64,000 bases of DNA from Solirubrobacter sp044865965 (GCA_044865965.1 JBIOTP010000097.1:1-64000), one strand, 5' to 3'; counted from the stretch's first letter, positions 40,165-47,427 are shown. Notes: generated from the letters alone by a model not told the origin. Made by a program: numbers and translations.

Positions 40165-41110
40165 GCCGGCCGGAGGCGGCCGCGTAGCGCAAGTACTCGC
40201 CGGCGAGCCCGGCCCAGGGCGCGTAGGCGGCGAAGAAGCCGCGCACCTCGGCCTCGTCCGCGATCGCGCGCGGGTGCCCGGCGGACAGGCGGCCGACGAG
40301 CTCGAGGTAGCCGAGGTCGCCCGCCGGCACGACGTCGAGCCGCCCGAGGCCGTGCAGCGCCAGCATCTCCACCGTCCACGGCCCGATCTCCGGGATCGCC
40401 CGCAGCCGGCGGAGATCCGCGTCCAAGGGCCGAGAATCGCCCGTCCGGCGTAGATCCGCGTCCAGGGGCCGAGAATCGCCCGTCCGGCGGAGATCGGCGT
40501 CCAGCGGCCAAGGCGGGCGCTGGAGCTCCACCCGGCCCGCGGCGACCTCGCGCGCGGCGCGACGCATCGCCAGCGCGCGCTTCTCGGCCAGCCCGAGCGA
40601 GACCAGGCGCGCCGGCGCCTGCGCGGCCACCGTCCCGGCGTCGGGCGCGTCGCGCAGCCCCGTGCGCCGGCAGCGGCGGCCGAGCGCGCCGATCATCCGG
40701 CGCTGGATCGCGCTCGCCCGGTCGACGTCGATCAGCTGCCCGGCGATCGCCCACGCCAGCGCGACCCACGGCTCGGGCTGGCGGCGCACGCGCAGCGTCG
40801 GGTCGGCGCGGATCGCGCGGCCGAGCAGCGGGTCGGCGCGAAAGCGCGCGTGGAAGGGCGCGAGGTCGTCGTCCACGCCGGTCGCGAACCGCAGCCGGGC
40901 GATGCCCTCGCGCGCGCCCTCCTCCGAGGCGGCCCGGGCCGCGAATGCGACCTCGTCGCGCCCCGCGCGGGCGACGGCCACCACCACCGGCTCCCCGCCG
41001 ACGTGCACGAGCCGGACGAGCCCGTTCCCGCGCCGGCGGAGCAGCCCGTCCATCGACGGCCGCGGCAGGCGGAACGGCCACGGCGGCCGTACGACTTCGG
41101 TGATCAGCAC
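40097..41110 (-). CDS. AlkA-like DNA-3-methyladenine glycosylase with internal repeat
   Basis: Base-excision repair enzyme of the HhH-GPD family, 337 residues from a GTG. Residues ~115-130 (VALAWAIAGQLIDVDRA) are the conserved helix, and AIPEIGPWTVEMLALHGLG with PAGDLGYLEL is the helix-hairpin-helix plus catalytic Asp. Residues just before the hairpin contain three copies of a 13-residue unit (PLDADLRRTGDSR). The C-terminal ~20 residues overlap the fused transporter gene opposite. Coupled to no repair partner here. Confidence 0.88.
   Translation of the reverse strand: MLITEVVRPPWPFRLPRPSMDGLLRRRGNGLVRLVHVGGEPVVVAVARAGRDEVAFAARAASEEGAREGIARLRFATGVDDDLAPFHARFRADPLLGRAIRADPTLRVRRQPEPWVALAWAIAGQLIDVDRASAIQRRMIGALGRRCRRTGLRDAPDAGTVAAQAPARLVSLGLAEKRALAMRRAAREVAAGRVELQRPPWPLDADLRRTGDSRPLDADLRRTGDSRPLDADLRRLRAIPEIGPWTVEMLALHGLGRLDVVPAGDLGYLELVGRLSAGHPRAIADEAEVRGFFAAYAPWAGLAGEYLRYAAASGRLNGSSARARTRWSAGARRPAAA
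40411..40509 (-). repeat. 39-bp tandem repeat in the AlkA-like gene
   Basis: Units 40411-40449 and 40450-40488 differ at three positions, and a partial third follows (40489-40509). The repeat is in frame and encodes PLDADLRRTGDSR copies ahead of the helix-hairpin-helix. Confidence 0.9.
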
Positions 41111-41111
41111 A

Positions 41112-41399
41112 TCAGTCCCTGCGCAAAAGGTGCACGTCTATGAGGAACGAGTTGGAGCTCACGATCTCCCCCAGCGGACCCGCCTTCTTCCTCTTGCGCC
41201 GCCGCACCGCGCGCCGGTGCGTGACCACCGCGGCGGTCGCCGCACCGGCTACGAACCCGGTCGCCGCCAGGGCGGCCGCCTGCCGGGCCGGCACCACCGC
41301 GCCCGCGGCGGGGCGCTGCTCGACGACGCGCGGCTCGGCCACGACCGGGAGCGCGTCGACGACCTCCTCGACCTCGGTACTCGCGTCCTCGTCCAGCAC
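41112..41399 (-). CDS. Small single-span membrane protein
   Basis: The 95 residues have an acidic N-terminus (LDEDASTEVEEVVD), one hydrophobic stretch (AAALAATGFVAGAATAAVV, ~45-62), a very basic segment (THRRAVRRRKRKKAG), and a C-terminal tail. It starts at a GTG with TAGGGT 9 nt upstream; the TAG of that hexamer is the stop of the hydroxylase gene. Its end lies 1 nt from the AlkA-like start. Function unknown. Confidence 0.7.
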   Translation of the reverse strand: MLDEDASTEVEEVVDALPVVAEPRVVEQRPAAGAVVPARQAAALAATGFVAGAATAAVVTHRRAVRRRKRKKAGPLGEIVSSNSFLIDVHLLRRD

Positions 41400-41408
41400 G
41401 GACGACTG

Positions 41409-41414
41409 ACCCTA
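41409..41414 (-). promoter_or_regulatory. -10 TAGGGT made from the hydroxylase stop codon
   Basis: TAGGGT (41414-41409) starts with the TAG stop of the fatty acid hydroxylase gene and ends 9 nt before the next GTG (41399). Confidence 0.5.
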
Positions 41415-42026
41415 GCGTCCGCGCCGGACGGGCGTAGTCCCGAACACCCGGTCCCAGTACGGCGCGCTGATCCCGAACCCGCGCTCGTCGTCCTGGAAGT
41501 GGTGGCGCATGTGCAGCTCGCGCAGCGCCTTCCCCACCCGCGTCCGCGGCGTCCCGTGGTGGGTGTGGTAGTGGATCATGTCGTAGATCAGGTACCCGCC
41601 GATGAAGCCGGCGCCGAACGCCGTCGCCCGGTCCGCGCCCAGCACGAGCCAGAACAGCGCGTAGAAGAGGATCGCCATCGGGATCGACGCCGCCGGCGGC
41701 ATCACGAGCCGCAGCGGGTCGTTCGGGTGGTCGTGGTGGACGCCGTGGATCATCCAGTGCAGCCGCGCCCCCAGGCCCTTCTCGGGCTCGAAGTGGAAGA
41801 TCAGGCGGTGGATCCAGTACTCGGCGAGCGTCCACGTGGCGTAGCCGGCGAGGGCGAGCAGGAGCGCCGTCAGCACGCCGAGCCGGCCGATGCCGAGGAC
41901 GAGCAGCCAGACGATGACGGGCGCGTAGATCACCACAGGGACGAGGTGATGGACGCGCGTGAAGCGATCGAGCAGCCCCGACCTGAACATCGGGGGCGAC
42001 GCCTTCAGTTGCTCGGAGCGGTCCAT
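41412..42026 (-). CDS. Fatty acid hydroxylase superfamily protein (possible sphingolipid hydroxylase)
   Basis: Membrane di-iron enzyme of 204 residues. The His clusters of the family are all visible: HRLIFHFEP, HGVHHDHP, IHYHTHHG and HMRHHFQDD, set between about four hydrophobic segments. Relatives hydroxylate sterols, carotenoids or the fatty acyl/long-chain base of ceramides. Its position next to GNAT-type ceramide synthase and serine palmitoyltransferase genes favours a sphingolipid role; this is inference from context. TAGGGT lies 7 nt before the ATG. Confidence 0.88.
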   Translation of the reverse strand: MDRSEQLKASPPMFRSGLLDRFTRVHHLVPVVIYAPVIVWLLVLGIGRLGVLTALLLALAGYATWTLAEYWIHRLIFHFEPEKGLGARLHWMIHGVHHDHPNDPLRLVMPPAASIPMAILFYALFWLVLGADRATAFGAGFIGGYLIYDMIHYHTHHGTPRTRVGKALRELHMRHHFQDDERGFGISAPYWDRVFGTTPVRRGR

Positions 42027-42033
42027 GGCCGGA

Positions 42034-42039
42034 ACCCTA
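42034..42039 (-). promoter_or_regulatory. -10 hexamer of the hydroxylase gene
   Basis: TAGGGT on the minus strand ends 7 nt before the ATG at 42026; leaderless pattern. Confidence 0.5.
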
Positions 42040-42053
42040 CAAGTAAGGGCGCC

Positions 42054-43190
42054 CTAACTTCCAGCCGGGAGGTCGCGCGCGTACACGCGCAGACGCCGCA
42101 CGATGCGCCCGCCCATGGCCTCCATCGCCCGGTTCATGTTGCGGTTGGTCTCGAGGATCCAGCCCATCTCGCCCCACTTGTACTGCGTGACGATCGCCCT
42201 GTCGAAGTGCTCGACGTACAGCGCCGCCGCGACGCCGGTGTGCTGGTACTCCGGCTTGACCCCGAGGAACCCGACCCGCACGCGGTCCATGATCCGGTTG
42301 CGGCGCAGGAAGTGCCACCAGCCGAGCGGCAGCAGCCGCCCGTTCATGCGGCGCAGCACCTGGTTGATGTCCGGCACCGTGATCGCGATCGCGGCGGTGT
42401 CGCCGTCGGCGGTCTCGGCGACCATGAACCAGTCGCGGTCGAACACGAGCTGCAGCTCCTGCGCGTAGACGTCGAGGTCGCGCTTGGTGTACGGGACGAA
42501 GCCCCAGTTCTCGCTCCAGGCCGAGTTGTAGACCTCGGCGAAGCGGTCCATGTCGCGCCGCAGCGACCGCCGGCTCATCTTGCGGATCGTGATCCCGTGG
42601 CGCGGCCCGAGATCCTCCGCGAGCTTGAAGATCACCGGCAGGATCTTCTCCCGGTCGGCGATCACGAGCTCCCAGAAGAAGAGATCCACCTCCTTCTGCA
42701 GGCCCGCCTCCTCGCAGCGCGCCTGGTAGTAGGGCGGGTGCCACGGCTGCTTGACCAGCGGCCGGCGCTCGTGGCCCTCGACGAGCACGCCGCTCTCGTC
42801 GTTCATCGTGAAGTCCATCGGCCCGACCATGCGGTCGCGCCCGTGCGCGCGCAGCCAGCCCTCGGCGGCCTCCAGCAGCGGCGGCAGCACGGCCGGGTCG
42901 TCCTCGAGCTCGAGGAATCCGAACATGCCCCAGCGGTTCCCGTGGTAGGCGTTGAAGCTCTCGTCGTACTGGGCCGAGATGCGCCCGACCGCGCGCCCGT
43001 CGCGGCGCGCGAGGAACAGCTGCGCGTCGCCGTGGGAGAACAGCGGGTTCTGGCGGCGCGACAGGAACAGCCGGCGCTCCAGCCGCAGCGGGGGCACCCA
43101 CACGCCGGAGCTAGAGTGCAGCCGGAACGGGAGATCGATGAACTCCCGCAGGTCCCGCCGCGACGAGACGGGACGCACCTCGACGCTCAC
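42054..43190 (-). CDS. GNAT-fold protein, candidate bacterial ceramide synthase
   Basis: The 378 residues resemble the large GNAT-like proteins that act as bacterial ceramide synthases (bCerS) in Caulobacter-type sphingolipid pathways. These acylate sphinganine or its oxidised precursor. Visible: LFLARRDGRAVGRISAQYDE and WGMFGFLELEDDPAVLPPLLEAA (first GNAT half), MVGPMDFTMNDESGVLVEG, and a second GNAT half VGFLGVKPEYQHTGVAAALY and GWILETNRNMNRAMEAMGG. No membrane span. Starts at a GTG 16 bp from the divergent serine palmitoyltransferase. A generic acetyltransferase is the alternative. Confidence 0.75.
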   Translation of the reverse strand: MSVEVRPVSSRRDLREFIDLPFRLHSSSGVWVPPLRLERRLFLSRRQNPLFSHGDAQLFLARRDGRAVGRISAQYDESFNAYHGNRWGMFGFLELEDDPAVLPPLLEAAEGWLRAHGRDRMVGPMDFTMNDESGVLVEGHERRPLVKQPWHPPYYQARCEEAGLQKEVDLFFWELVIADREKILPVIFKLAEDLGPRHGITIRKMSRRSLRRDMDRFAEVYNSAWSENWGFVPYTKRDLDVYAQELQLVFDRDWFMVAETADGDTAAIAITVPDINQVLRRMNGRLLPLGWWHFLRRNRIMDRVRVGFLGVKPEYQHTGVAAALYVEHFDRAIVTQYKWGEMGWILETNRNMNRAMEAMGGRIVRRLRVYARDLPAGS

Positions 43191-43199
43191 GGAGACGCA

Positions 43200-43205
43200 A
43201 CCCTA
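43200..43205 (-). promoter_or_regulatory. -10 hexamer of the GNAT/ceramide synthase gene
   Basis: TAGGGT on the minus strand ends 9 nt before the GTG at 43190. It lies entirely inside the 16-bp gap to the divergent gene. Confidence 0.45.
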
Positions 43206-43206
43206 C

Positions 43207-44472
43207 ATGCCGACTGCCATCGACGTGTTCGCCAAGGTCCGCGGCCACGAGCGCTCCGAGCAGCTGCGCGCCGCGCGGGAGGCGGACCTGCTGCCCTACT
43301 TCCGGCGGCTCGAGGGCCCGGCCGGCCCGGTGGTGGAGATGGAGGGGGCCGAGCGGATCATGCTCGGCTCGAACAACTACCTCGGGCTGACCGCCGACGA
43401 GCGCGTCCGCCGCGCCGCGCGCGAGGCGCTCGACCGCTACGGCACCGGGCTCACGGGCTCGCGCCTGCTCAACGGCACGCTCGACCTGCACCTCGAGCTC
43501 GAGCGCGAGCTGGCGGAGTGGATGGGCACCGAGGAGGCGATCGTCTTCACCACCGGCCACCAGGCCAACGTCGGCGCGCTGGGCACGCTGCTCGCGCCCG
43601 GCGACACCGTCATCGCCGACTCGGCCGACCACGCCTCGATCCTCGACGGCTGCCTGCTCTCGCGGGCCAAGCTGCGGCCGTTCCGCCACAACCGGCTCGA
43701 CAAGCTCCAGAAGATGCTCGAGCGGGCCGCAGAGGACGACAGCGGCGCGCTCGTGGTGGTCGACGGCGTGTTCTCGATGGAGGGCGACGTCGCGCCGCTG
43801 CCGCAGATCGCCGAGCTGTGCCGGGCGCACGGCGCGCGGCTCATGGTCGACGAGGCGCACGCCGCCGGCGTGCTGGGCCCACGCGGGGCGGGCACCGCCG
43901 AGTTGTTCGGCATCGAGGACCAGGTCGACCTCCGGATGGGCACGTTCTCGAAGTCGCTCGCCTCGTGCGGCGGCTTCATCGCCGGCTCGCACGAGGTGAT
44001 CGACTTCCTGCGCATCTCCTCACGGGCGTTCCTGTTCACCGCCGCCGGCGTACCCGCGGCGGTCGGCGCCGCGCTCGCCGCGCTGCGGATCGTCCGCTCG
44101 CCGGAGGGCCCGGAGCTGTTCGCGCGCGTGCTCGACAACGCCCGGTACCTCAACCGCGGGCTGCACGAGATCGGCTTCCGCGTGGTCGACCCCTACCCGC
44201 TGCCGGACGGCCGCGCTGTGATCACTCCTGTGGTGCCGGTCGTCGTCGGGGACGACTGGAAAGCGGTGTTGCTCTGGCGCGCCCTATACGACTCGGGCGT
44301 CTATGTCAACGTCGCGATCCACCCGGCCGTGCCCCCGGGCGGCGCGCTGCTGCGGACCAGCGTCATGGCGACGCACGACAGGGCGACGCTCGACCGCGCC
44401 CTGGCGACATTCGCCGAGGTAAGGGAGGTGTTCGAACACGAACACGGGCCACTCCCGACGGCGTCCCCATAG
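43207..44472 (+). CDS. Serine palmitoyltransferase-like alpha-oxoamine synthase
   Basis: PLP enzyme of 421 residues. LGSNNYLGLTADERVRRAA, the DEAHAAGVLGPRGAGTAE cofactor loop and the Schiff-base Lys in TFSKSLASCGGF (~residue 247) mark the alpha-oxoamine synthase family (SPT, BioF, KBL). The long N-terminal lead (FAKVRGHERSEQLRAAREAD) and VYVNVAIHPAVPPGGALLRTSVMATH at the end are like bacterial serine palmitoyltransferases. SPT condenses serine with palmitoyl-CoA to start sphingolipid synthesis. BioF is the alternative, but no other biotin gene is present and the GNAT and hydroxylase neighbours fit sphingolipids. Confidence 0.85.
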   Translation: MPTAIDVFAKVRGHERSEQLRAAREADLLPYFRRLEGPAGPVVEMEGAERIMLGSNNYLGLTADERVRRAAREALDRYGTGLTGSRLLNGTLDLHLELERELAEWMGTEEAIVFTTGHQANVGALGTLLAPGDTVIADSADHASILDGCLLSRAKLRPFRHNRLDKLQKMLERAAEDDSGALVVVDGVFSMEGDVAPLPQIAELCRAHGARLMVDEAHAAGVLGPRGAGTAELFGIEDQVDLRMGTFSKSLASCGGFIAGSHEVIDFLRISSRAFLFTAAGVPAAVGAALAALRIVRSPEGPELFARVLDNARYLNRGLHEIGFRVVDPYPLPDGRAVITPVVPVVVGDDWKAVLLWRALYDSGVYVNVAIHPAVPPGGALLRTSVMATHDRATLDRALATFAEVREVFEHEHGPLPTASP

Positions 44473-44498
44473 CACATTTCCCGGACGGAAAACGTCAC

Positions 44499-44520
44499 GC
44501 AAAAATCTCATGCTTTTTGC
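44499..44520 (+). terminator. Terminator after the serine palmitoyltransferase gene
   Basis: GCAAAAA (44499-44505) and TTTTTGC (44514-44520) form a 7-bp stem whose 3' side is a T-run, ~30 nt after the stop codon. It is one of the few T-rich terminators in this window. Confidence 0.7.
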
Positions 44521-44542
44521 GAATGCAGAGGTTGGTTGAGCG

Positions 44543-44572
44543 TTGCTTCCGGGCGCGAATGGGGATTAGCCT
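44543..44572 (+). promoter_or_regulatory. Promoter and long leader of the mIHF gene
   Basis: TTGCTT (44543-44548) and TAGCCT (44567-44572) are separated by 18 nt. The predicted start near 44579 leaves a ~190-nt leader before the ATG at 44772. The leader ends in a hairpin (CCCACC/GGTGGG, ~44735-44753) and GGGGAGG. It matches no riboswitch I recognise. Confidence 0.5.
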
Positions 44573-44771
44573 CCTCGCGGTCGAGCGCGAGGGCGCAGAC
44601 GCTCCGGGAGAGGGAAACCGGAACAAGCGGGGCACGAAAGCGGCCTTCAGAGGGGCGGCGCGACGTCGTATGCGCGTCCTGAGGTCCGCCTCGAGCTGCG
44701 CGCTGCGCGGTCGGCCTGAATGCCAACGACGACCCCCCACCGCGAAAGGGTGGGACAAGCGGGGAGGTTCG

Positions 44772-45143
44772 ATGGACGTCACTGCGACAGCACCTGCGCC
44801 GCAGCACCTGCGGGCGCTCGAGCAGGCCAACCGCGTGCGACTTGCCCGCGCCGAGCTCAAGCGGCTTGTCGCCGAGGGCGAGGTGTCGGTGGCCGACGTC
44901 GTGCTGGAGTGCCCCTGGGAGGCCGACAGCATGGCGATCGCGGACCTGCTCCTGAGCCAGCATCGCTGGGGGCGCACACGCTGCCGCAGGTTCCTCGCGT
45001 CGATCCCCATGATGGAGACCAAGACCATCGGCTCGATGACCGAGCGCCAGCGCCGTGCACTCGCGACGCAACTGGGTGGGGACCCCGGACCGGCGCCAAA
45101 CCACAGCTACGGCTTGGCGAGCATGGACTTCGCGAGGGCCTAG
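44772..45143 (+). CDS. mihF: Actinobacterial integration host factor (mIHF-type nucleoid protein)
   Basis: Nucleoid-associated DNA-binding protein of 123 residues. ALEQANRVRLARAELKRLVAEG matches the N-terminal helix of mycobacterial IHF. SMAIADLLLSQHRWGRTRCRRFLASIPM corresponds to the H2TH-like DNA-binding module, and IGSMTERQRRALATQLGG to the conserved C-terminal GERQRxAL helix. ATG 44772 follows GGGGAGG. mIHF bends DNA, supports phage integration and is usually essential. This copy is a little longer than the ~105-residue mycobacterial core. Confidence 0.92.
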   Translation: MDVTATAPAPQHLRALEQANRVRLARAELKRLVAEGEVSVADVVLECPWEADSMAIADLLLSQHRWGRTRCRRFLASIPMMETKTIGSMTERQRRALATQLGGDPGPAPNHSYGLASMDFARA

Positions 45144-45172
45144 AGACGCTTGCGGCGCCGGCGGCCGGCTCG

Positions 45173-45610
45173 CTACGTGGGCCGCCCGCCGGCGCCGAAG
45201 CCGGGGCCGCGCGTGGCGATCTCGACGATGTGGCCGTCGGGGTCGCGGATGTAGATCGAGCGGAACGAGCCGCGGTCGAGGACGTCGGTGCACGCGACGC
45301 CGCGGCTGCGCAGGTAGTCACGCCACGCCTCCTGCTCCTCCGCCGAGTCGACCACGAGCGCGAAGTGGTGCGTCGAGCCGACGCCGACGACGCCCTCGGG
45401 CAGCTGCGGGTACTGCATGAAGCTCAGCAGCGCGCCGGGCTCGCCGCCGAACCACACGTGGCGGGTGCCGGGGTCGTCGTCGGAAGGGCCGTCGTGAGCG
45501 ATGCCGAGGCCCAAAATGTCGCGATAGAACGCGATCGTCCGCTCGAGGTCACGGCAGATCGCCGTCACGTGGTGCAGCCCGCGGAGCCGCATGCGCTTCT
45601 CATCCGCCAC
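45173..45610 (-). CDS. VOC/glyoxalase family protein
   Basis: The 145 residues form two beta-alpha-beta-beta-beta modules: LRGLHHVTAICRDLERTIAFYRDILGL with the first metal-ligand His, and GSTHHFALVVDSAEEQEAW plus RSIYIRDPDGHIVEIAT with later His and Glu. Members are metal-dependent dioxygenases, lyases or resistance proteins; the substrate is unknown. A GTG at 45610 is chosen because TAGGCT lies exactly 7 nt upstream; an ATG at 45592 is the alternative. Convergent to mIHF. Confidence 0.9.
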   Translation of the reverse strand: MADEKRMRLRGLHHVTAICRDLERTIAFYRDILGLGIAHDGPSDDDPGTRHVWFGGEPGALLSFMQYPQLPEGVVGVGSTHHFALVVDSAEEQEAWRDYLRSRGVACTDVLDRGSFRSIYIRDPDGHIVEIATRGPGFGAGGRPT

Positions 45611-45617
45611 GCGGATG

Positions 45618-45623
45618 AGCCTA
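45618..45623 (-). promoter_or_regulatory. -10 hexamer of the VOC gene
   Basis: TAGGCT on the minus strand ends 7 nt before the GTG at 45610 and decides that start. Confidence 0.5.
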
Positions 45624-45663
45624 CTGCGGGGGCGCGGCCGGTGGCCGGGCCCCCGCGTAGGTG

Positions 45664-46251
45664 CTAGTCGTGGTGCTTGCGGTCGTCGTCGGAGATCTGC
45701 CCGCGGATCTCCCCGCCGGGATTGACCGTCGTGTGGATGTTCGCGTACGTGATGCCCGCGCGGATCGCCGCCACGAGCTCGTTGAACTCGCCCGCGGCAA
45801 TCCCCTGGGACGCCGGGCCGATCACGCTCGCCGGCGTGATCGTGCCGGTGACCGTCACGCGGCTGCCGTCCGCCGGTGGCTGCGGGCAGACCGGCGTGCC
45901 CGCGGGGCCGGGGTTCGACGTGGTGCCGCACAGGAACGCCGAGATGCCGCCGTTGACGCTGAACTGCCCGAAGTGGATGTGCGCCTGCGTCACCGCGCCG
46001 GGCGCCGGCGGGGTGCCGCCGGTGTTGAACGGCCCCGAATACGAGAGCGTGTAGACGATCTCGTCGGCGTTGCGATTGATGAACGCCCTGAACGTGCCGT
46101 TGGCCGCCGTCGACTGCGCCGGGACCTCCTCGTAGCCGATGAGGTCCGCGCGGATCTTGGACGCGCGGTCGTGCGCCACGGCGCCCGTCGCGATCACGCC
46201 GGCGCCGAGGACCGCCACGCCGAGCGCTAACTTGACCCGAAGCGACTGCAC
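45664..46251 (-). CDS. Secreted CHRD-domain protein
   Basis: The 195 residues start at a GTG with a strong AGGAGG upstream. A signal peptide (LALGVAVLGAGVIATGAVA) is followed by a CHRD domain: ADLIGYEEVPAQSTAANGTF, EIVYTLSYSGPF, QAHIHFGQF and TYANIHTTVNPGGEIRGQI. CHRD domains, first seen in chordin, are common in secreted bacterial proteins and may bind metals or ligands. No known pathway partner nearby. Confidence 0.93.
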   Translation of the reverse strand: MQSLRVKLALGVAVLGAGVIATGAVAHDRASKIRADLIGYEEVPAQSTAANGTFRAFINRNADEIVYTLSYSGPFNTGGTPPAPGAVTQAHIHFGQFSVNGGISAFLCGTTSNPGPAGTPVCPQPPADGSRVTVTGTITPASVIGPASQGIAAGEFNELVAAIRAGITYANIHTTVNPGGEIRGQISDDDRKHHD

Positions 46252-46287
46252 TCCCTACCTCCTATGAAAGGGTGTGGTCGCGTGGTG

Positions 46288-46752
46288 CTACGTACGCGCG
46301 CGCGAGATGGTTCGGCGCCAGATTCGCCGGAGTCCGGCGAACGCCGCGACGAACACGGCGGCGACGACGAGCACCGCGGCGATCCACGGCGCGCCGGCGA
46401 GGCCGACCGCGGTGCCGGCGGCGAGCGCGGGCAGGGCGGCCAGCACGAGCGTGTGTGAGCGGTAGCCGGCGAAGTGCTCGCGCAGGGTCGTGTCGAGGCC
46501 CCCGAGCGAGCCGAGCGCGAGGCCGCACACGATCATCACCTTGCCGCGCGCGTCGTCGCGCGTCAGCACGCCGGCGATCAGCAGCACGATGCCGGCGAGG
46601 ATCGACAGCTCGACGAGCGGGAACGGGTGCCACGGCGCCTTCGGGCGCTCCTCGATCCTCTGCGCGAGGGTGGGCCGCGGCGGGCGCGGGGGCACGCCGG
46701 AGCCCCCGGAGCCGGATCGGCGCCGGCGGCGCTTGCGCGCGTGGCGGCTCAT
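46288..46752 (-). CDS. Multi-span membrane protein of unknown function
   Basis: The 154 residues have an Arg-rich N-terminus (SRHARKRRRRRSGSG) and Pro-rich linker, then about four hydrophobic helices (LVELSILAGIVLLIAGVLT, VMIVCGLALGSLGG, LVLAALPALAAGTAVGLAG, IAAVLVVAAVFVAAFAGL). The start ATG is 4 nt after the stop of the preceding gene, so they are co-transcribed. No family recognised. Confidence 0.75.
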   Translation of the reverse strand: MSRHARKRRRRRSGSGGSGVPPRPPRPTLAQRIEERPKAPWHPFPLVELSILAGIVLLIAGVLTRDDARGKVMIVCGLALGSLGGLDTTLREHFAGYRSHTLVLAALPALAAGTAVGLAGAPWIAAVLVVAAVFVAAFAGLRRIWRRTISRART

Positions 46753-46756
46753 GGGT

Positions 46757-47230
46757 CTATGGGGTCGATAACGGGCAGCCGGAGGAGATCTTCACGCGCC
46801 ACCAGCCGCTCAGCAACCCGACGGGCCCGAGGCGCGGCAGCACGTGGTAGCTCCTGCAGCCGGGCCGGCCGAGGTCGGCGTTGCTCAGGCGGGTCCACTT
46901 GTGCGCGGGCGGGTCGGCGAGCATCGCGTCGAGCAGTGCGCGCGCCTCGGCCTGGCTCGCCGCCTGATCCACGGCGGCCGCGCGCGCCTCCTGCGAGCGG
47001 GCGGCCAGCTCGTCCCGGATCCGCTCGAGCTCCCCGAGCCCGAGCAGCCGCGGCGCGGCGGCACGGCGGCGCTCCGGGGCCGGGACCGCCACGGGCGGCC
47101 AGGTCGAGGCGAGCAACCCGGCGAGCTCGGCCTCGAGGCGGTCGATCTGGACGCGCAGCGAGCGCCGCGCGGCGCGCTCGTCGACGACGACCGTGATTTC
47201 CGGCGCAAGGCGGGTCTCTAAGACCGGCAT
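46757..47230 (-). CDS. Hypothetical protein with central coiled coil
   Basis: The 157 residues from the ATG at 47230 include a charged helical middle (LRVQIDRLEAELAGLLAS and ELERIRDELAARSQEARAAA) and a conserved-looking end (RPGCRSYHVLPRLGPVGLLSGWWRVKISSGCPL). TACGCT lies 10 nt upstream. Upstream in-frame starts to 47293 are possible. The last ~45 residues look like the more constrained part. Function unknown. Confidence 0.7.
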   Translation of the reverse strand: MPVLETRLAPEITVVVDERAARRSLRVQIDRLEAELAGLLASTWPPVAVPAPERRRAAAPRLLGLGELERIRDELAARSQEARAAAVDQAASQAEARALLDAMLADPPAHKWTRLSNADLGRPGCRSYHVLPRLGPVGLLSGWWRVKISSGCPLSTP

Positions 47231-47309
47231 GCCCGCGACCGAGCGTACCCACCAGCGCCGAGCGTCAAGCCGGAAGTGGGTGCGATGCCTCACACGAGCC
47301 CGTATCTCA

Positions 47310-47359
47310 GGGGGTGTACCGGCTAACCGTCGCCACGCGACAGTTCCCGGTGCACCCCC
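47310..47359 (-). terminator. Nested hairpin at the end of the mce operon
   Basis: GGGGGTGTACCGG (47310-47322) pairs with CCGGTGCACCCCC (47347-47359) with one mismatch, and a smaller GTCGC/GCGAC stem lies inside. It is ~70 nt beyond the last gene of the mce operon (stop at 47428), where a terminator is expected. Confidence 0.6.
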
Positions 47360-47427
47360 GGCGTTCGCCGCGCGGGCGGCGCCCTCATCCCCTCACCTGC
47401 CCGCCGTTCAATCGCCTCGGGCCCGCG

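Noticed and set aside
43207..44472. BioF (8-amino-7-oxononanoate synthase) as the name for the alpha-oxoamine synthase.
   Set aside because: No other biotin genes are nearby, and the GNAT and hydroxylase neighbours fit a serine palmitoyltransferase better. A tree is needed for certainty.
44579..44771. The mIHF leader as a c-di-AMP or cobalamin riboswitch (it has GAAACCGG-like strings).
   Set aside because: The conserved cores and arm order do not match. It may be structured, but no known class is supported.
40662..45143. A very long plus-strand open frame (~1490 codons).
   Set aside because: It runs antisense through the AlkA-like, hydroxylase and GNAT genes and out of frame through the serine palmitoyltransferase. 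Only its last 123 codons (mIHF) are a real gene.
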